Positions 17,181 through 26,977 are shown, numbered from the stretch's first letter. The stretch: DNA of 64,000 nucleotides from an uncultured Desulfatiglans sp. (GCA_900498135.1 LR026961.1:2604656-2668655); one strand, 5' to 3'. Translations and numbers: made by a program. Notes: a model not told the origin generated them from the letters alone.

Positions 17181-20100
17181 GTGTCGGCAGCTTGGTATTT
17201 TTCGCAACTCGACTATATCTGTTTCGTAGACGGCCTTGTATTTCTTCTGCTGGCCTTTGCGTGCATCAGGGCGGATTGGCAGTGGGGCGAAAAGCTCGGG
17301 CTTCCCTGGCGATGGCTGGTGCTCTACGGCTTGCTGCAAGCTGCAGCGTCCTGGCTCAAGATGTCGGCGCTCAGCCTTTCCGAGGCCGGCGATTTCGAAA
17401 TGCTTCATACCGGACTCACCCTGATTTCGTTCGTAGCCCTGGCGGAGTTCGGCAGGCGCTCTTGGAGCGGTCTCGGTGCCCGGAAATTCATGACGCTGGC
17501 TTTTGCGTCCTTGTTGCTGGCGACGGGTGGAGTGTCCGCGGCCGGGTGGATCGAGCTCGAGGCTTCAGCTCGTTATTTTCTCGGTGTTCCCGGCTCCGCG
17601 CTGAGCGGGCTTGTGTTGTGGCGCGTATCGAGGTCTTTGCCCGGCGCCCATGGCATCGCATTGAAGGTGGCGGCCGTGGGGATGGCGGGCGCCGGCCTCG
17701 CCTTCGGCATTGCCGCCAATGAACGGGTATCGGACCTGACCGCCTGGCCGTCTTTCGCGATCCGCCCGGCGATCGCCGGTTTGCCGGCCGAACTCTTCCG
17801 GGGGTTGGGCACCTTTCTGGGAGGCATTGGAATATGGCATTGCGGCTCGACCGGTTTTTTCTCGAAAGACGGGCGCGCCTGGCACATCAGGTTGGCGCTT
17901 CCGTTTTTCCTGCTGGTATTGATCTCTCTCAGCTGGTACGCCACTGACCTGAGGGGACGTGCTTTGGACGGCCGGATGCGGGAGGATATTCTGCGTCAGG
18001 CCAGAGGCATCGCAGCCGCTATTCCCCAGGAAGAGGTCAAAGCCCTTACGTTTACGCTCGATGACCTCGATCGACCCCAATTCAAGCGCATCTGCAATCA
18101 AATGATCGCTTACGGGCATTTGCTCGAAAATGTCCGGGGTATATACAGCCTGGCCGTCCGCAGGGGAGAGATGGTCTTCGGGCCTGAGAACTACGATCCG
18201 GAAGACCCTATGGCCTCACCACCCGGTACGGTCTATCGAGAACCGAGCCCTGAGGACTGGGAGGCTTTCCGGACGGGCCTTCCCTATACCATCGGCCCCT
18301 TCTGGGACGAATACGGTGCTTTTGTAGCCGCCCTTGCGCCGGTGTTGGACCCCTGCAGCGGCGAGGTGCTGATGCTGGTCGGGATCGATGTGACGGCGGA
18401 CAGGTGGCAGGCGATGGTCGGCGAGGTCCGACATCAGATGATCCTGGCGGGAATGGCGCTTGCCTGTTTCTTCCTTGGGGGGTTGGGGCTTTTGCAGTGG
18501 CGGCGTTTTCACCCGGATCGGGCGATGAGGGTCTGGCTCAGACACGGGGAGACCATTCTGGCGGGGGTCCTTGGGACCGGCATCGCGCTCATTTTAGGAG
18601 CGGCGGTCCACGAACTGGAACTCAACAGGCTCCGGGATGAATTCGTTGTAAAGGCAGAGCTTCGGGCTCATTGGGTGACGGACGTCTTCAGGGGAATTCA
18701 GCGCGATCTGGCAAAAATGAAGCGTTTCTTCGAAGTGAGCCAATATGTGGATGCACAGGAATTTTCGGCCTATGTGGGGCCGCTGGTAACGGCATCCAAC
18801 GTGCAGGCCTGGCAATGGATACCCATTGTGCCGGCGACGGGCATCCTGGCCTTCGAGACGCACATGCGCCTAGGAGGCAACCCCGATTTCCAGGTGAGGG
18901 AAAAGAACGCAACTGGGGCAGTGGTGCCGGCAGGCAAACGAGAAACTTACTATCCTCTCGCTTACATCGCTTCTTCTGCCGATCATGCATCTCTGCTGGG
19001 GTTTGATTTCGGAAGCGAACCGGAACGAATGGCGGCGATCGAAGAGGCGCTCGAAACCGGGTTGCCTGTGGCTACGCCTGCGGTCGAGCCCTTGCAATTG
19101 ATGGGAGACGAGCTTTGTATCGAAGCATTCGAACGGGTCCAGAAACCCGGGTATCAACGGCCGTCCGGGCTGGTTGCCTGTCTGCTGCGCCCACAGGGAA
19201 CGGTAAGTACGGTCTTCGAACCCGGCGAAAAAAGCCGCTTGCACGTCGATTTCGACCTTGTGGAGATCAGGAGCGGAGAGTCGCGGACAACGATGGTTTA
19301 TCCCTCCGAGTGGGCTTTCGGAACCCCCGCTGTTACGACTTCGGACCTCTTTGCCCTTAACGGACTGTTCCATCCCCTCTTTCTTTTTGGTCGTACCTGG
19401 GCCGTTGTCACTCGACCGACAGAGGCCTTTTTGTCCGGAAAGCGAACCTGGGCAGGGGCTGCAGCCTTTGGATCGGGGCTCCTGTTGACGGCTGCGGTGA
19501 CGATGTTGATCGGCTTCTTTCGCTCCCGCGAGACGACCCTCGAACGACAGGTGGCGGAACGAACCTCTGCGCTGCATGAGAGCCGTGAGCGCCTGTCCCT
19601 GGCCACCCGGGGCACCGGGCTGGGGGTCTGGGATTACCGGGTGAGGGAGGATCGCCTGGAGTGGGATGAGAATATGTTCGCGCTCTTCGGAGCAGACCGG
19701 GAGGATTTTGGGGGGCGTCTTGTCGACTGGATAAGTTTCCTGCCTACAGAGCTGCGTTCCGAGGCGGTTGCCACATTCGACAGCGCTCTTGCGGGTGGCA
19801 GGGATTTTTATCTCGAGTTCCCCGTCCGGAAAACCTCCGGCGAGATGCGTCATCTGGTCTGCACGGCCACAGTGGTGCCGGATGCATCCGGCCGGCCCTC
19901 GCGCGTCGTAGGTATCCATTACGATATCACTGAGCGCAGGCGTGCAGAAGACGCATTGAGAGAGAGTGAAGAGACCTTCAGGCTGGTCTTTGAAAACGCG
20001 CCGCTCGGACTGTTTCATTACGACATCGCCGGCGTGATTACGGACTGCAACGATGTCTTCGTCGGCATCATCGGATCGAGCCGCGAAGCATTGACGGGTC

Positions 20101-22310
20101 TCGATATGGCCCGGCTGCCCGATACCCGGATTACAGCTGCGCTCGGAGAGGCCCTGGAAGGCCGTTTGGCCATTTTCGAGGGGGACTATCGATCCTACAC
20201 GGCTGATAAGGTGACATCGGTGCGCGTCTTTTTCGCGCCGATCAGGGATCAGGCGGGCAAGGTCAAGGGTGGCGTGGGCATTGTCGAAGATGTTTCGCCT
20301 CGCAAGAAGGCCGAGGATGCCTTGCGTGAGAGTGAATCCCGGTTTCGTTACATGGCCGAGATCCTGCCTTTCCCGGTTTCGCTCATCTCTCCGACCGGTC
20401 GTTATGAATATGTGAATCCGATGTTCATAGAGGTTTTCGGTTACACTCTGGAGGATGTGCCTACCGGGAAAGATTGGCTCATCAGGGCCTATCCGGATGA
20501 GGGGCAAAGAAAAAGGGCCCTCGAGGTTTGGCTGCAGGATATCCGCCAGATGGGGGAGTATCAGGTGCGGCCGAGGACGTTCAATGTGTTCTGCAAGGAT
20601 GGCTCGAGCAAGAAGATTCTTTTTCGGCCCATGACCACAAAAGGAGGTATGCAGTTTATTGTCTATGAAGATATCACGGAGCGTGAACGGGCCGAGGCCG
20701 CCTTGCGTGAGAGCGAGGAGAGGTACCGGACCCTGTTCGAGAACTCACTCGATGCCATCGTGGTGATGGAGCCGCCGGACTGGAGCTGCAGTTCGGCGAA
20801 CCGCGCGGCCCTCGATATGTTTAGGATAGAGGGCCTTCAGCAGTTGGTTTCCAGACCTCTTTGGGAGTTGTCTCCGCCTACGCAGCCCGATGGACGTGAA
20901 TCTTCTGCGGCAGCGGAGGAGATCGTCAAACAGGTTCTGGAGGAGGGGGGCCGCCTCTTTGAATGGACGCATCAGCGGGACGATGGCGATCTGTTTCCTT
21001 CCACGGTCCTGCTTACGAGGATGGAACAGGACGGAGAGGTCTTTCTGCAGGCGACGGTCAGGGATATCTCCGATTACGTGCGCGGAGAGGAGGAGCGGCG
21101 TCTGCTCGAGGCGCAGATCCAGCAGACGCAGAAACTGGAAAGCCTCGGCGTTCTGGCCGGCGGCATTGCCCACGATTTCAACAATATCTTAATGGCGGTG
21201 ATGGGGTACGCGGAACTCGCGCTGGAGATGGTTTCCCCTCAGTCGGCCGCACGCAGCAGCCTGCGTGAGATTATCACCGCCGCCCGCCGGGCTGCCGAGC
21301 TTTGCCGTCAGATGCTGGCCTATTCGGGGCAGGCCTCTTTCAGCCTCGAACCAACGGACCTGAAGGAGTTGGTCGAGGAAATGGCTCACCTCCTGAAGAC
21401 CTCCATCTCCAAGAAGGCGATATTGAACCTGAACATCGAAAGAGGACTGCCGCTGGTCATGGCCGATTCAAGCCAGATCCGTCAGATCGTGATGAATCTG
21501 ATCATCAATGCATCGGATGCCATTGGCGATCGGAGCGGGGTCATCCATGTCGCTGTCGGCGCCTCGCGCTGCGATGAAAGGTATCTCAAGAGGACTGAAC
21601 TGCACGAAACGCTGATGCCTGGACTCTATGTGCACATCGAGGTTTCGGATACCGGGTGCGGTATGGATGCCCAAACCCGCTCCAGGATCTTCGAACCGTT
21701 CTTCAGCACCAAATTCACCGGCCGCGGATTGGGTTTGGCCGCCGTGCTCGGGATCGTCCGGGCCCACAAGGGGGCTATCAAGGTTTACAGTGAATCTAAT
21801 AAAGGCTCGCGTTTCAGGGTGCTTCTGCCGTCCATGAATGGTTCGGAGGCGGGAGATGCTTCTTCAGCAGTGGAGCACGGGCGGATGGGGTGGATGGGAG
21901 AAGGGACGATTCTCCTGGTGGATGACGAGGAATCGTTGCGGGCGCTTGGGGCCAGGATGTTCGAGCGTCTCGGGTACTCGGTGCTCACCGCTGCAGACGG
22001 TCGTGAGGCGCTGGATATTTACAGGGAACGGGGAACTGAGATCGATTTTGTATTCCTGGACCTGACCATGCCCCACATGGATGGTGCTGAGGCCTTTGGT
22101 GAGCTGCGGCGTTTGAATCCGGATGTCCGCGTCATGATAGCCAGCGGGTACAGCGAAGAGGATGTGGCGGCGCGTTTCGCAGGCAAGGGGCTTGCGGGGG
22201 TGCTTCAACCTGGGTTCCGGGTGGGTAGTCAAAGGGTAGCCGAAAACGGCATTAAATCCGAACGGTTAGATGCAGGCCCGAAAAACGCGTGTTACTACGC
22301 CTCTGAATGA
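17181..22310 (+). CDS. Hybrid sensor histidine kinase, receiver domain truncated by an insertion sequence
   Basis: Start GTG 17181, preceded by GGAGGGGG. In order: N-terminal membrane helices (to about 270), a periplasmic region, a second helix pair, and a CHASE-like sensor (about 480-750). Then come four PAS domains, a HisKA with GGIAHDFNN (phospho-His near residue 1331), and a HATPase with VMNLIINASDA, SDTGCGMD and GRGLGLA. A receiver domain begins ILLVDDEESLRALG near 1577, with phospho-Asp in FLDLTMPHMDG near 1627. At base 22208 an IS1634-like element enters; the last 34 residues (from PGFRVGS) are element-encoded. Lost are the conserved Lys (QKPF) and the last helix of the receiver. Sensing and kinase activity may persist, but relay to the receiver is probably impaired. 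Confidence 0.9.
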   Translation: MSAAWYFSQLDYICFVDGLVFLLLAFACIRADWQWGEKLGLPWRWLVLYGLLQAAASWLKMSALSLSEAGDFEMLHTGLTLISFVALAEFGRRSWSGLGARKFMTLAFASLLLATGGVSAAGWIELEASARYFLGVPGSALSGLVLWRVSRSLPGAHGIALKVAAVGMAGAGLAFGIAANERVSDLTAWPSFAIRPAIAGLPAELFRGLGTFLGGIGIWHCGSTGFFSKDGRAWHIRLALPFFLLVLISLSWYATDLRGRALDGRMREDILRQARGIAAAIPQEEVKALTFTLDDLDRPQFKRICNQMIAYGHLLENVRGIYSLAVRRGEMVFGPENYDPEDPMASPPGTVYREPSPEDWEAFRTGLPYTIGPFWDEYGAFVAALAPVLDPCSGEVLMLVGIDVTADRWQAMVGEVRHQMILAGMALACFFLGGLGLLQWRRFHPDRAMRVWLRHGETILAGVLGTGIALILGAAVHELELNRLRDEFVVKAELRAHWVTDVFRGIQRDLAKMKRFFEVSQYVDAQEFSAYVGPLVTASNVQAWQWIPIVPATGILAFETHMRLGGNPDFQVREKNATGAVVPAGKRETYYPLAYIASSADHASLLGFDFGSEPERMAAIEEALETGLPVATPAVEPLQLMGDELCIEAFERVQKPGYQRPSGLVACLLRPQGTVSTVFEPGEKSRLHVDFDLVEIRSGESRTTMVYPSEWAFGTPAVTTSDLFALNGLFHPLFLFGRTWAVVTRPTEAFLSGKRTWAGAAAFGSGLLLTAAVTMLIGFFRSRETTLERQVAERTSALHESRERLSLATRGTGLGVWDYRVREDRLEWDENMFALFGADREDFGGRLVDWISFLPTELRSEAVATFDSALAGGRDFYLEFPVRKTSGEMRHLVCTATVVPDASGRPSRVVGIHYDITERRRAEDALRESEETFRLVFENAPLGLFHYDIAGVITDCNDVFVGIIGSSREALTGLDMARLPDTRITAALGEALEGRLAIFEGDYRSYTADKVTSVRVFFAPIRDQAGKVKGGVGIVEDVSPRKKAEDALRESESRFRYMAEILPFPVSLISPTGRYEYVNPMFIEVFGYTLEDVPTGKDWLIRAYPDEGQRKRALEVWLQDIRQMGEYQVRPRTFNVFCKDGSSKKILFRPMTTKGGMQFIVYEDITERERAEAALRESEERYRTLFENSLDAIVVMEPPDWSCSSANRAALDMFRIEGLQQLVSRPLWELSPPTQPDGRESSAAAEEIVKQVLEEGGRLFEWTHQRDDGDLFPSTVLLTRMEQDGEVFLQATVRDISDYVRGEEERRLLEAQIQQTQKLESLGVLAGGIAHDFNNILMAVMGYAELALEMVSPQSAARSSLREIITAARRAAELCRQMLAYSGQASFSLEPTDLKELVEEMAHLLKTSISKKAILNLNIERGLPLVMADSSQIRQIVMNLIINASDAIGDRSGVIHVAVGASRCDERYLKRTELHETLMPGLYVHIEVSDTGCGMDAQTRSRIFEPFFSTKFTGRGLGLAAVLGIVRAHKGAIKVYSESNKGSRFRVLLPSMNGSEAGDASSAVEHGRMGWMGEGTILLVDDEESLRALGARMFERLGYSVLTAADGREALDIYRERGTEIDFVFLDLTMPHMDGAEAFGELRRLNPDVRVMIASGYSEEDVAARFAGKGLAGVLQPGFRVGSQRVAENGIKSERLDAGPKNACYYASE
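22204..22208. repeat. 5-bp target-site duplication TTCAA, left copy
   Basis: TTCAA here and at 24182-24186 flank the insertion sequence exactly at the edges of its imperfect terminal inverted repeats. Removing the element and one copy restores the kinase reading frame. Confidence 0.9.
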
Positions 22311-24181
22311 CGGTTCACAATTTCTAGAATCGGCTTAGGGATTGAAATCTTTAATGTTTTCAGCGTAGACAGGACCTCCTCCGGGGGTTCATTGCGTCGA
22401 AAGAATAGGTGACTGGGGGTCTCGAATTCCGTGGCCTGGAACTGAGCCAAGGCATGATGGAGCCACCCCCATGTCTTGCCGGTCATGAACTCGGCTACCC
22501 GTTGGAGCAACAGGGCCAGCACACAGATTTTGATATGCGCTTCAATTCGACGCGGCAACCAATGATACATGGGAGTCATATGGATCTGAGTGCTCTTCAT
22601 CGTACGGAAACAGCGCTCGATGATCAGGAGGTTTTTGTACCCTGTGGCGGCATCCTCTGCCTGGAGGGTGTCATCATTGGTGATGAGGACCCATTTGCCG
22701 TCATGCTTGCGGGCCGCTTCGATCTTGGCGGTGTCGATGAAGATTTTCCCGGCCTTGCTGATGCCCAGATAGCGTCTGGTGCGTTGGGAGGCCAGCAGCT
22801 CGATCGCCCATTTGGCCGTGGCATCCCAATCCCTGTGCCGGTCGAGTTCCTGGCGCAGCTCTTCCAGGACAGATTCCCGGTGCAGATTCTGCCGTTCCGC
22901 TTCCCTGGGGTTGAAGCAGACGAAGTAACGCCTGCGCAAGACCCCGGTGCCGATTTCGACCTCTTTGACCTGGAGATTGTCCCCTACCTTTTTGTATCGT
23001 CCCCCACGGGTCAAGACCTCATCCTTGATCTCTTTGACGCTCCCCGCCCTGGCCGCCAGGAGGTATTTCCCTCCGCCCAGAGACAGGCGTTTGCGGTTGT
23101 CTTCAGAGTTCATGCCAGCATCGGCGACAAAGAGGCAGCGATTCAACTGCCATCCCCTCAGATCTTGTTTGACCGTTTCGATCGTGGTCACATCCGCCGT
23201 GTTGCCCGGGAACACCCAGGAGCGGACCGGAAACCCCTCTCGGGTGACCGCCAGAGCCACCACCACTTGAGGGTTCCACGTCCCATTTTTGGATTTCCCG
23301 CGCTTGCGCAGGCCGGATACGGGCCGGGACAGATCCTCTTCGCCGCCCTCCGCGCTCGCGACGAGCTCGGCATCTTCGAAGTCGATCTCGAAAGAGGCCG
23401 TGGTCGTATCGTAGAACACCACATCGACCTCAAGGTTGAAGAGGTTGGCGGTGTTGAAGAAAATGGTTTTTTCGACCTCCCCCGCGCTTGCATGGAGCAG
23501 GTCCATCGCTTCATAAAAGTGGTCAAGCTTCAGTCCCTGGCAAGACGGGAGATGGACTGTCGGGAGCCACCGGTCCCACACTCCCAGCTTGCTGCGCGGT
23601 TCGCAAAGCCGGTTGGCGGTCATCGCAAAAAGCGCTCGCTCATAAGGGACTTGACAGTTTGCATCTGCGGCAACCTTGCGCAGCGCCTCTCCGATACCCA
23701 GGCGCTCCCACAACGCCTCCGCGACCAACACCGGGCCCAATTGCCGGGAACCCAGGAGTTTAAGCTCGGCTGGCCACGTTTTCTCAAGCGAGGTTCTTCC
23801 CGGCACGGCGGTCCCGCCCACTTCCAACTCGAGCCCGCAGGCGCGCGCAATCGATTGGCACAGGCGCATCATGGCATCACGGTCGATCAAGTCAGCCCGC
23901 CCGAAATTATGAATGATCTGGGCGGTCGGTTTGCGCGTCTCAGGATGGCGAACGTTATGCGCGAGCTGAAGGTACTCGACCACGGAGCCGTCTCGATTTT
24001 TGCGTTTGGTCGTTCGAATAAACATATCTACGTGGTTAGCATATACCACATAGCATGTCAATATGATAACGATCACGTCGTGTTACTACAGGTTTTTGCG
24101 GTTTTTCAGATGCCCCCCTTGATTTTATTAGGAAAATCCGGCTTCGGAGGCCAAAAAGTGCCTACTGAGCCGGAACTCAGG
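22209..24181 (-). mobile_element. IS1634-like insertion sequence, complete
   Basis: 1973 bp bounded by imperfect inverted repeats: CCTGGGTTCCGGGTGGGTAG at the left (from 22209) and CCTGAGTTCCGGCTCAGTAG on the other strand at the right (ending 24181), 15 of 21 matching. It carries one transposase gene and is flanked by TTCAA direct repeats. It lies inside the receiver domain of the kinase gene. The family call comes from the transposase. Confidence 0.92.
22295..24025 (-). CDS. IS1634-family transposase (DDE type)
   Basis: About 576 residues from ATG 24025 (MFIRTTKRKNRDGSVVEYLQ). An upstream in-frame start would add 17 hydrophobic residues that do not fit the family. DDE-fold blocks are VVFYDTTTASFE (first Asp), LFVADAGMNSEDNRKRL (second Asp) and ERCFRTMKSTQ (Glu). 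The N-terminal domain HNFGRADLIDRDAMMRLCQSI is common in IS1634-type proteins. The frame is intact, so the element could still be mobile. Confidence 0.92.
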   Translation of the reverse strand: MFIRTTKRKNRDGSVVEYLQLAHNVRHPETRKPTAQIIHNFGRADLIDRDAMMRLCQSIARACGLELEVGGTAVPGRTSLEKTWPAELKLLGSRQLGPVLVAEALWERLGIGEALRKVAADANCQVPYERALFAMTANRLCEPRSKLGVWDRWLPTVHLPSCQGLKLDHFYEAMDLLHASAGEVEKTIFFNTANLFNLEVDVVFYDTTTASFEIDFEDAELVASAEGGEEDLSRPVSGLRKRGKSKNGTWNPQVVVALAVTREGFPVRSWVFPGNTADVTTIETVKQDLRGWQLNRCLFVADAGMNSEDNRKRLSLGGGKYLLAARAGSVKEIKDEVLTRGGRYKKVGDNLQVKEVEIGTGVLRRRYFVCFNPREAERQNLHRESVLEELRQELDRHRDWDATAKWAIELLASQRTRRYLGISKAGKIFIDTAKIEAARKHDGKWVLITNDDTLQAEDAATGYKNLLIIERCFRTMKSTQIHMTPMYHWLPRRIEAHIKICVLALLLQRVAEFMTGKTWGWLHHALAQFQATEFETPSHLFFRRNEPPEEVLSTLKTLKISIPKPILEIVNRHSEA

Positions 24182-24186
24182 TTCAA
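24182..24186. repeat. 5-bp target-site duplication TTCAA, right copy
   Basis: Second copy of the target duplication; bases 24187 onward continue the kinase gene in frame after the left copy. Confidence 0.9.
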
Positions 24187-24252
24187 AAGCCTTTCACCCT
24201 GGAAAGGCTCGAGGAGATCCTGCGGGGGTTGGCGCTTTCGAAGGATGTCTGA
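24187..24252 (+). pseudogene. Severed 3' end of the hybrid kinase receiver domain
   Basis: Read in the frame of the left half, these 22 codons give KPFTLERLEEILRGL... and end in TGA at 24250-24252. KPF is the universally conserved end-of-strand-5 motif of receiver domains, and the rest is helix 5. Joined to VLQ at 22200-22208 it rebuilds a normal receiver. The stop lies 4 bases from the end of the convergent K+ channel gene. Confidence 0.9.
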
Positions 24253-24256
24253 TGGT

Positions 24257-25954
24257 CTAACCCTGCACCCATTCGAGCAGTTTTTTTTCGCCCTCGTGGG
24301 TTCCGATGAACAGCAGCTCCGAGTCTTCCTGGATGGGGGTCAGCGGATCCGGGTTGATGCTCATGACGCCGTTGGCCTTGATGGCTACGAGCGAACAGCC
24401 TGTTTTCTCACGGATCTTCGACTCGGCGAGATTCTTGCCGATCAGGATCTGCGGCGTCTGCAGACGGAACACGTTCAGACCCTCGACCAGCATCAGGGTA
24501 TCTTCATTCTTGAGATAGTTGAAGATGGCGGTGGAGCCCAGGGAAGCGTAAGACATGACGAAATCCGCACCTGCACGGTGAAGGGTGGACACATTGCGAT
24601 CCAGGCTTGAACGACTGAGAATACGCATATCCGGCCGAAGGCTCCGCAGGTATTTCGTCAAATAGATGTTTGTTGCGTCGTCATGGGTGGTCAACAGGGC
24701 TGCGGGCGCCTTTTCGATCCAAGCCCTCTCCAAGGTGCGGATATCCGCCGCGTCTCCCAGGACATAAGATTCTCCCTCCTGCACCCTGCGCGGATTCTTT
24801 TCGATGATCAGGTATTGCATTTCCCTTTCCTTGAACCGTTCTGCAACGGTCTGCCCCACGCGTCCTCCGCCGATGATCAGGACCGGATTCGCGGTGAGGC
24901 GGCAGATGTGGTAGAAGGAATAGACATCGTCGAAGGCGGCCAGGTTCTTTTCCGAACCGGCCAGGACCAGAACGGAGTTCGGGTCGAGCTGGCTCTGGGC
25001 GTTCGGGATGCTGAAATGCCCGCGCTCCCAGACTCCCGCTACGCTCACCCCGAACTCCTCTCTGATGCGGCTTTCTATAAGGGTTTTTCCGGCAAGGGGG
25101 GTCGCAAAGGGTGAGAATTCGGCCAGGATGAGTTCACCGAATCGGCCGATGACAGTCGACCGGCAGTCTCCGCCGACCGTCCATGCAGCAAGGGAACGGC
25201 CCAGCATGTCGTGGAGTTTGAGGACCCTCGAACTGCCGGCCATCTGCAGGATGTCCTCCGAGTGGGGTGAATCGGCGGTGGTGATGATCGGGACATGTTC
25301 GTTCAGTTCCCTGACAGTAAAAGCGATGTTCGTGTTGATTTCATCCTGATGGGTTGCGACGACGAGTGCGGCGTGGTCCACGCGCATCCTGCGGTAGGTT
25401 TCCGGGTCGTCGATGTTGCCGACCCCCACGCGGAGGCCCTCGTCATAGAGTTCCAGGGCGCGGCGCAGATCGTCCACGATCAGCACATAGTCTTGTCGGT
25501 GGTTTTTCAGTTTTTCGATGAGAGCCATCGTCACCGGTTCATACGCGGTGAGGATCACGTGATGCCAGGTCTCCGGCGGGAGTTCTTTGGGGGCCCGGTT
25601 TCGTGATTCAGCCTCTATCCAAGGCGCATAGAAAAACTTGATGAAGGTGAAAGGCAGGAGGGTCAAAAGGAAGATCACCCCCGAAAGGAGGACCATGATC
25701 GAGAAGGCGCGGCCCAGATCCGTGTGAAACGTGATGTCGCCGAAACCGAGGGTGGTCATCACGGTGAGCGTCCAGTAGATGCCGGTGATCCATGAATAAT
25801 CCTTTCCTTCGTAGGACATCAGAAAATGGAACAAAATGCTGTAGACGAGGACGAGGCCCGTTAGGACGAGCAGAAATTTGATCAACTGGCGGAGGTCGCG
25901 CTTGGCACCCTCACGCTGGACGAAGTAGCTCAGCATGGACGGAAAGAACTTCAC
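24257..25954 (-). CDS. RCK-gated potassium channel / TrkA-N domain protein
   Basis: 565 residues. Two membrane helices (about 24-46 and 83-105) flank the selectivity filter TLGFGD (68-73). Two RCK modules follow: ILTAYEPVTMALIEKL starts the first Rossmann unit, and VLIIGGGRVGQTVAERF in the second is a canonical NAD-binding GxGxxG. A TrkA-C-type segment (LIGKNLAESKIREKTG, NPDPLTPIQEDSELLFIG) ends the protein. This is the layout of bacterial two-helix K+ channels gated by nucleotide or Ca2+. The start is ATG 25954. Repeat copy C begins 48 bases upstream of it. Confidence 0.9.
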   Translation of the reverse strand: MKFFPSMLSYFVQREGAKRDLRQLIKFLLVLTGLVLVYSILFHFLMSYEGKDYSWITGIYWTLTVMTTLGFGDITFHTDLGRAFSIMVLLSGVIFLLTLLPFTFIKFFYAPWIEAESRNRAPKELPPETWHHVILTAYEPVTMALIEKLKNHRQDYVLIVDDLRRALELYDEGLRVGVGNIDDPETYRRMRVDHAALVVATHQDEINTNIAFTVRELNEHVPIITTADSPHSEDILQMAGSSRVLKLHDMLGRSLAAWTVGGDCRSTVIGRFGELILAEFSPFATPLAGKTLIESRIREEFGVSVAGVWERGHFSIPNAQSQLDPNSVLVLAGSEKNLAAFDDVYSFYHICRLTANPVLIIGGGRVGQTVAERFKEREMQYLIIEKNPRRVQEGESYVLGDAADIRTLERAWIEKAPAALLTTHDDATNIYLTKYLRSLRPDMRILSRSSLDRNVSTLHRAGADFVMSYASLGSTAIFNYLKNEDTLMLVEGLNVFRLQTPQILIGKNLAESKIREKTGCSLVAIKANGVMSINPDPLTPIQEDSELLFIGTHEGEKKLLEWVQG

Positions 25955-26495
25955 GGTCTTCTCCTTCTGGTCCTGTTTTGACTATCGCTACGCGCGTGTA
26001 GACTCGTTTCCATCCGGAAATGGTCTTTTTGGCCAATCTCGGCGTCAATCTGCACGTTTGCTAGTGCGGCGACCTGCAGGTCGCCTCCGCACAAACGCTG
26101 GATTTCCTTGATATTGGCCAAAAATCCTCATTTCCGGACTGGAAACCGGGTTGTACCGGGGAATCATTTCCGGATGGAGACTATTTATTCTAGGCTGCCG
26201 CTTCTCATCAAGTCAAATCTCTCAAGCCATGGCCCCCAGAATCCGGCGATGCTCAGGAGAATGGGGCGAGTTCTCCGATTGGCATAGCGGGTCCGGTCCC
26301 TTTTCTTTGACAGGAGAGCCGGGTGCGGCGTCGCTCTTTCGCCTTCGCGATGCACATGCCGGCCCGCAGCGGCCTTGCACCACGGTGCCGGTTATTTCTG
26401 GCCTTTTCGAAGGATCCTGTAATAAACTTAAAATCCAGGTGCCCAGGTTTTCGCGGTATGTCAATGTTCGAAGTATGGGAAGGAGGGCCTCATCC
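25955..26495. other. Intergenic region between K+ channel and Fur/PerR genes
   Basis: Holds repeat copy C near the K+ channel start. The remainder is open in two plus-strand frames but without family character. Its only clear signal is GAAGGAGGG at 26479-26487, the ribosome binding site of the regulator. Confidence 0.45.
26002..26182 (+). repeat. Palindromic interspersed repeat, copy C
   Basis: 181 bp. Left end GTTTCCATCCGGAAATGG, then CTTTTTGGCCAATCTCGGCG, a perfect central palindrome CGACCTGCAGGTCG, ATATTGGCCAAAAATCC, and right end AATCATTTCCGGATGGA. The ends are inverted repeats (TCCATCCGGAAATG with CATTTCCGGATGGA, 14 of 14). It carries no gene and resembles a miniature inverted-repeat element or REP/BIME-like unit. 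Confidence 0.88.
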
Positions 26496-26936
26496 GTGGT
26501 GGATCCCGACGAAAGGCTCCGGCAGATCATCCAAAGTCTCCGCGAACACGGGCACAAGATTACACCGCAGCGGGTCGCTGTTGCCCGTATCCTGGTTGGC
26601 TGCGACAAGCACCCTTCGGTCGAGGAAATTTGTGAAGAACTGCAGCATGATTTTCCCGGGGTGAGCCAGGCGACGGTTTATCGGGCGATCATGCTGATCA
26701 AGTCTCTCGGCGAGGCCCTCGAACTGGCGTTTCCCGATGGGGGCAGCCGCTATGACGGGAGACGCCCCTATCCGCATCCCCACCTGATCTGCACGCGATG
26801 CAAAAAGATCCTCGATTCGGACCTGGATACGCTGAGCGGTCTGACCCAGGAACTGGCGGCCGAAAGCGGTTTTCAAATCTCCTCCTATCGGCTGGATTTT
26901 TTTGGCCTCTGTCCGGATTGCCAGAAAAAGGATTGA
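26496..26936 (+). CDS. perR: Fur-family metalloregulator, probably PerR-like
   Basis: 146 residues from GTG 26496 (AAGGAGGG 8 bases upstream; GTG 26499 is an alternative). Fur-family winged helix: KITPQRVAVARILVG, then HPSVEEICEEL and VSQATVYRAIMLIKSLGEA. The C-terminal half has PHPHLICTRCKKILD and LCPDCQKKD, two CxxC pairs forming the structural zinc site, and histidines for the regulatory metal. The next gene on the same strand is katG, the classic PerR target, so the PerR call is by context. A Fur-type operator candidate lies between them. Confidence 0.82.
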   Translation: MVDPDERLRQIIQSLREHGHKITPQRVAVARILVGCDKHPSVEEICEELQHDFPGVSQATVYRAIMLIKSLGEALELAFPDGGSRYDGRRPYPHPHLICTRCKKILDSDLDTLSGLTQELAAESGFQISSYRLDFFGLCPDCQKKD

Positions 26937-26962
26937 CAGGATCCAGGGTTTGTGTGTTTAAT

Positions 26963-26977
26963 TGCGAATAGTTCTCA
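26963..26977 (+). promoter_or_regulatory. Fur/PerR-type operator candidate upstream of katG
   Basis: TGCGAATAGTTCTCA fits the 7-1-7 Fur/PerR half-site layout (TGATAAT-N-ATTATCA) at 10 of 14 positions with the TG and CA ends kept. An overlapping short inverted repeat, GTTCT...AGAAC, lies at 26971-26987. It sits about 155 bases before the katG start. Confidence 0.42.

Noticed and set aside
18870-20507. 545-codon minus-strand frame inside the kinase gene
   Set aside because: Codon-shadow of the high-GC kinase gene; the plus strand has continuous PAS and CHASE-like domains.
22288-24089. Eleven-base direct repeat CGTGTTACTAC (22288-22298, 24079-24089) as target-site duplication of the insertion sequence
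   Set aside because: It lies inside the element. The outer inverted repeats and the restored kinase frame place the edges at 22209 and 24181 with TTCAA duplications.
22409-24610. Long plus-strand open frame of 733 codons across the insertion sequence
   Set aside because: It is antisense to the transposase, which has clear DDE motifs; no family character on the plus strand.
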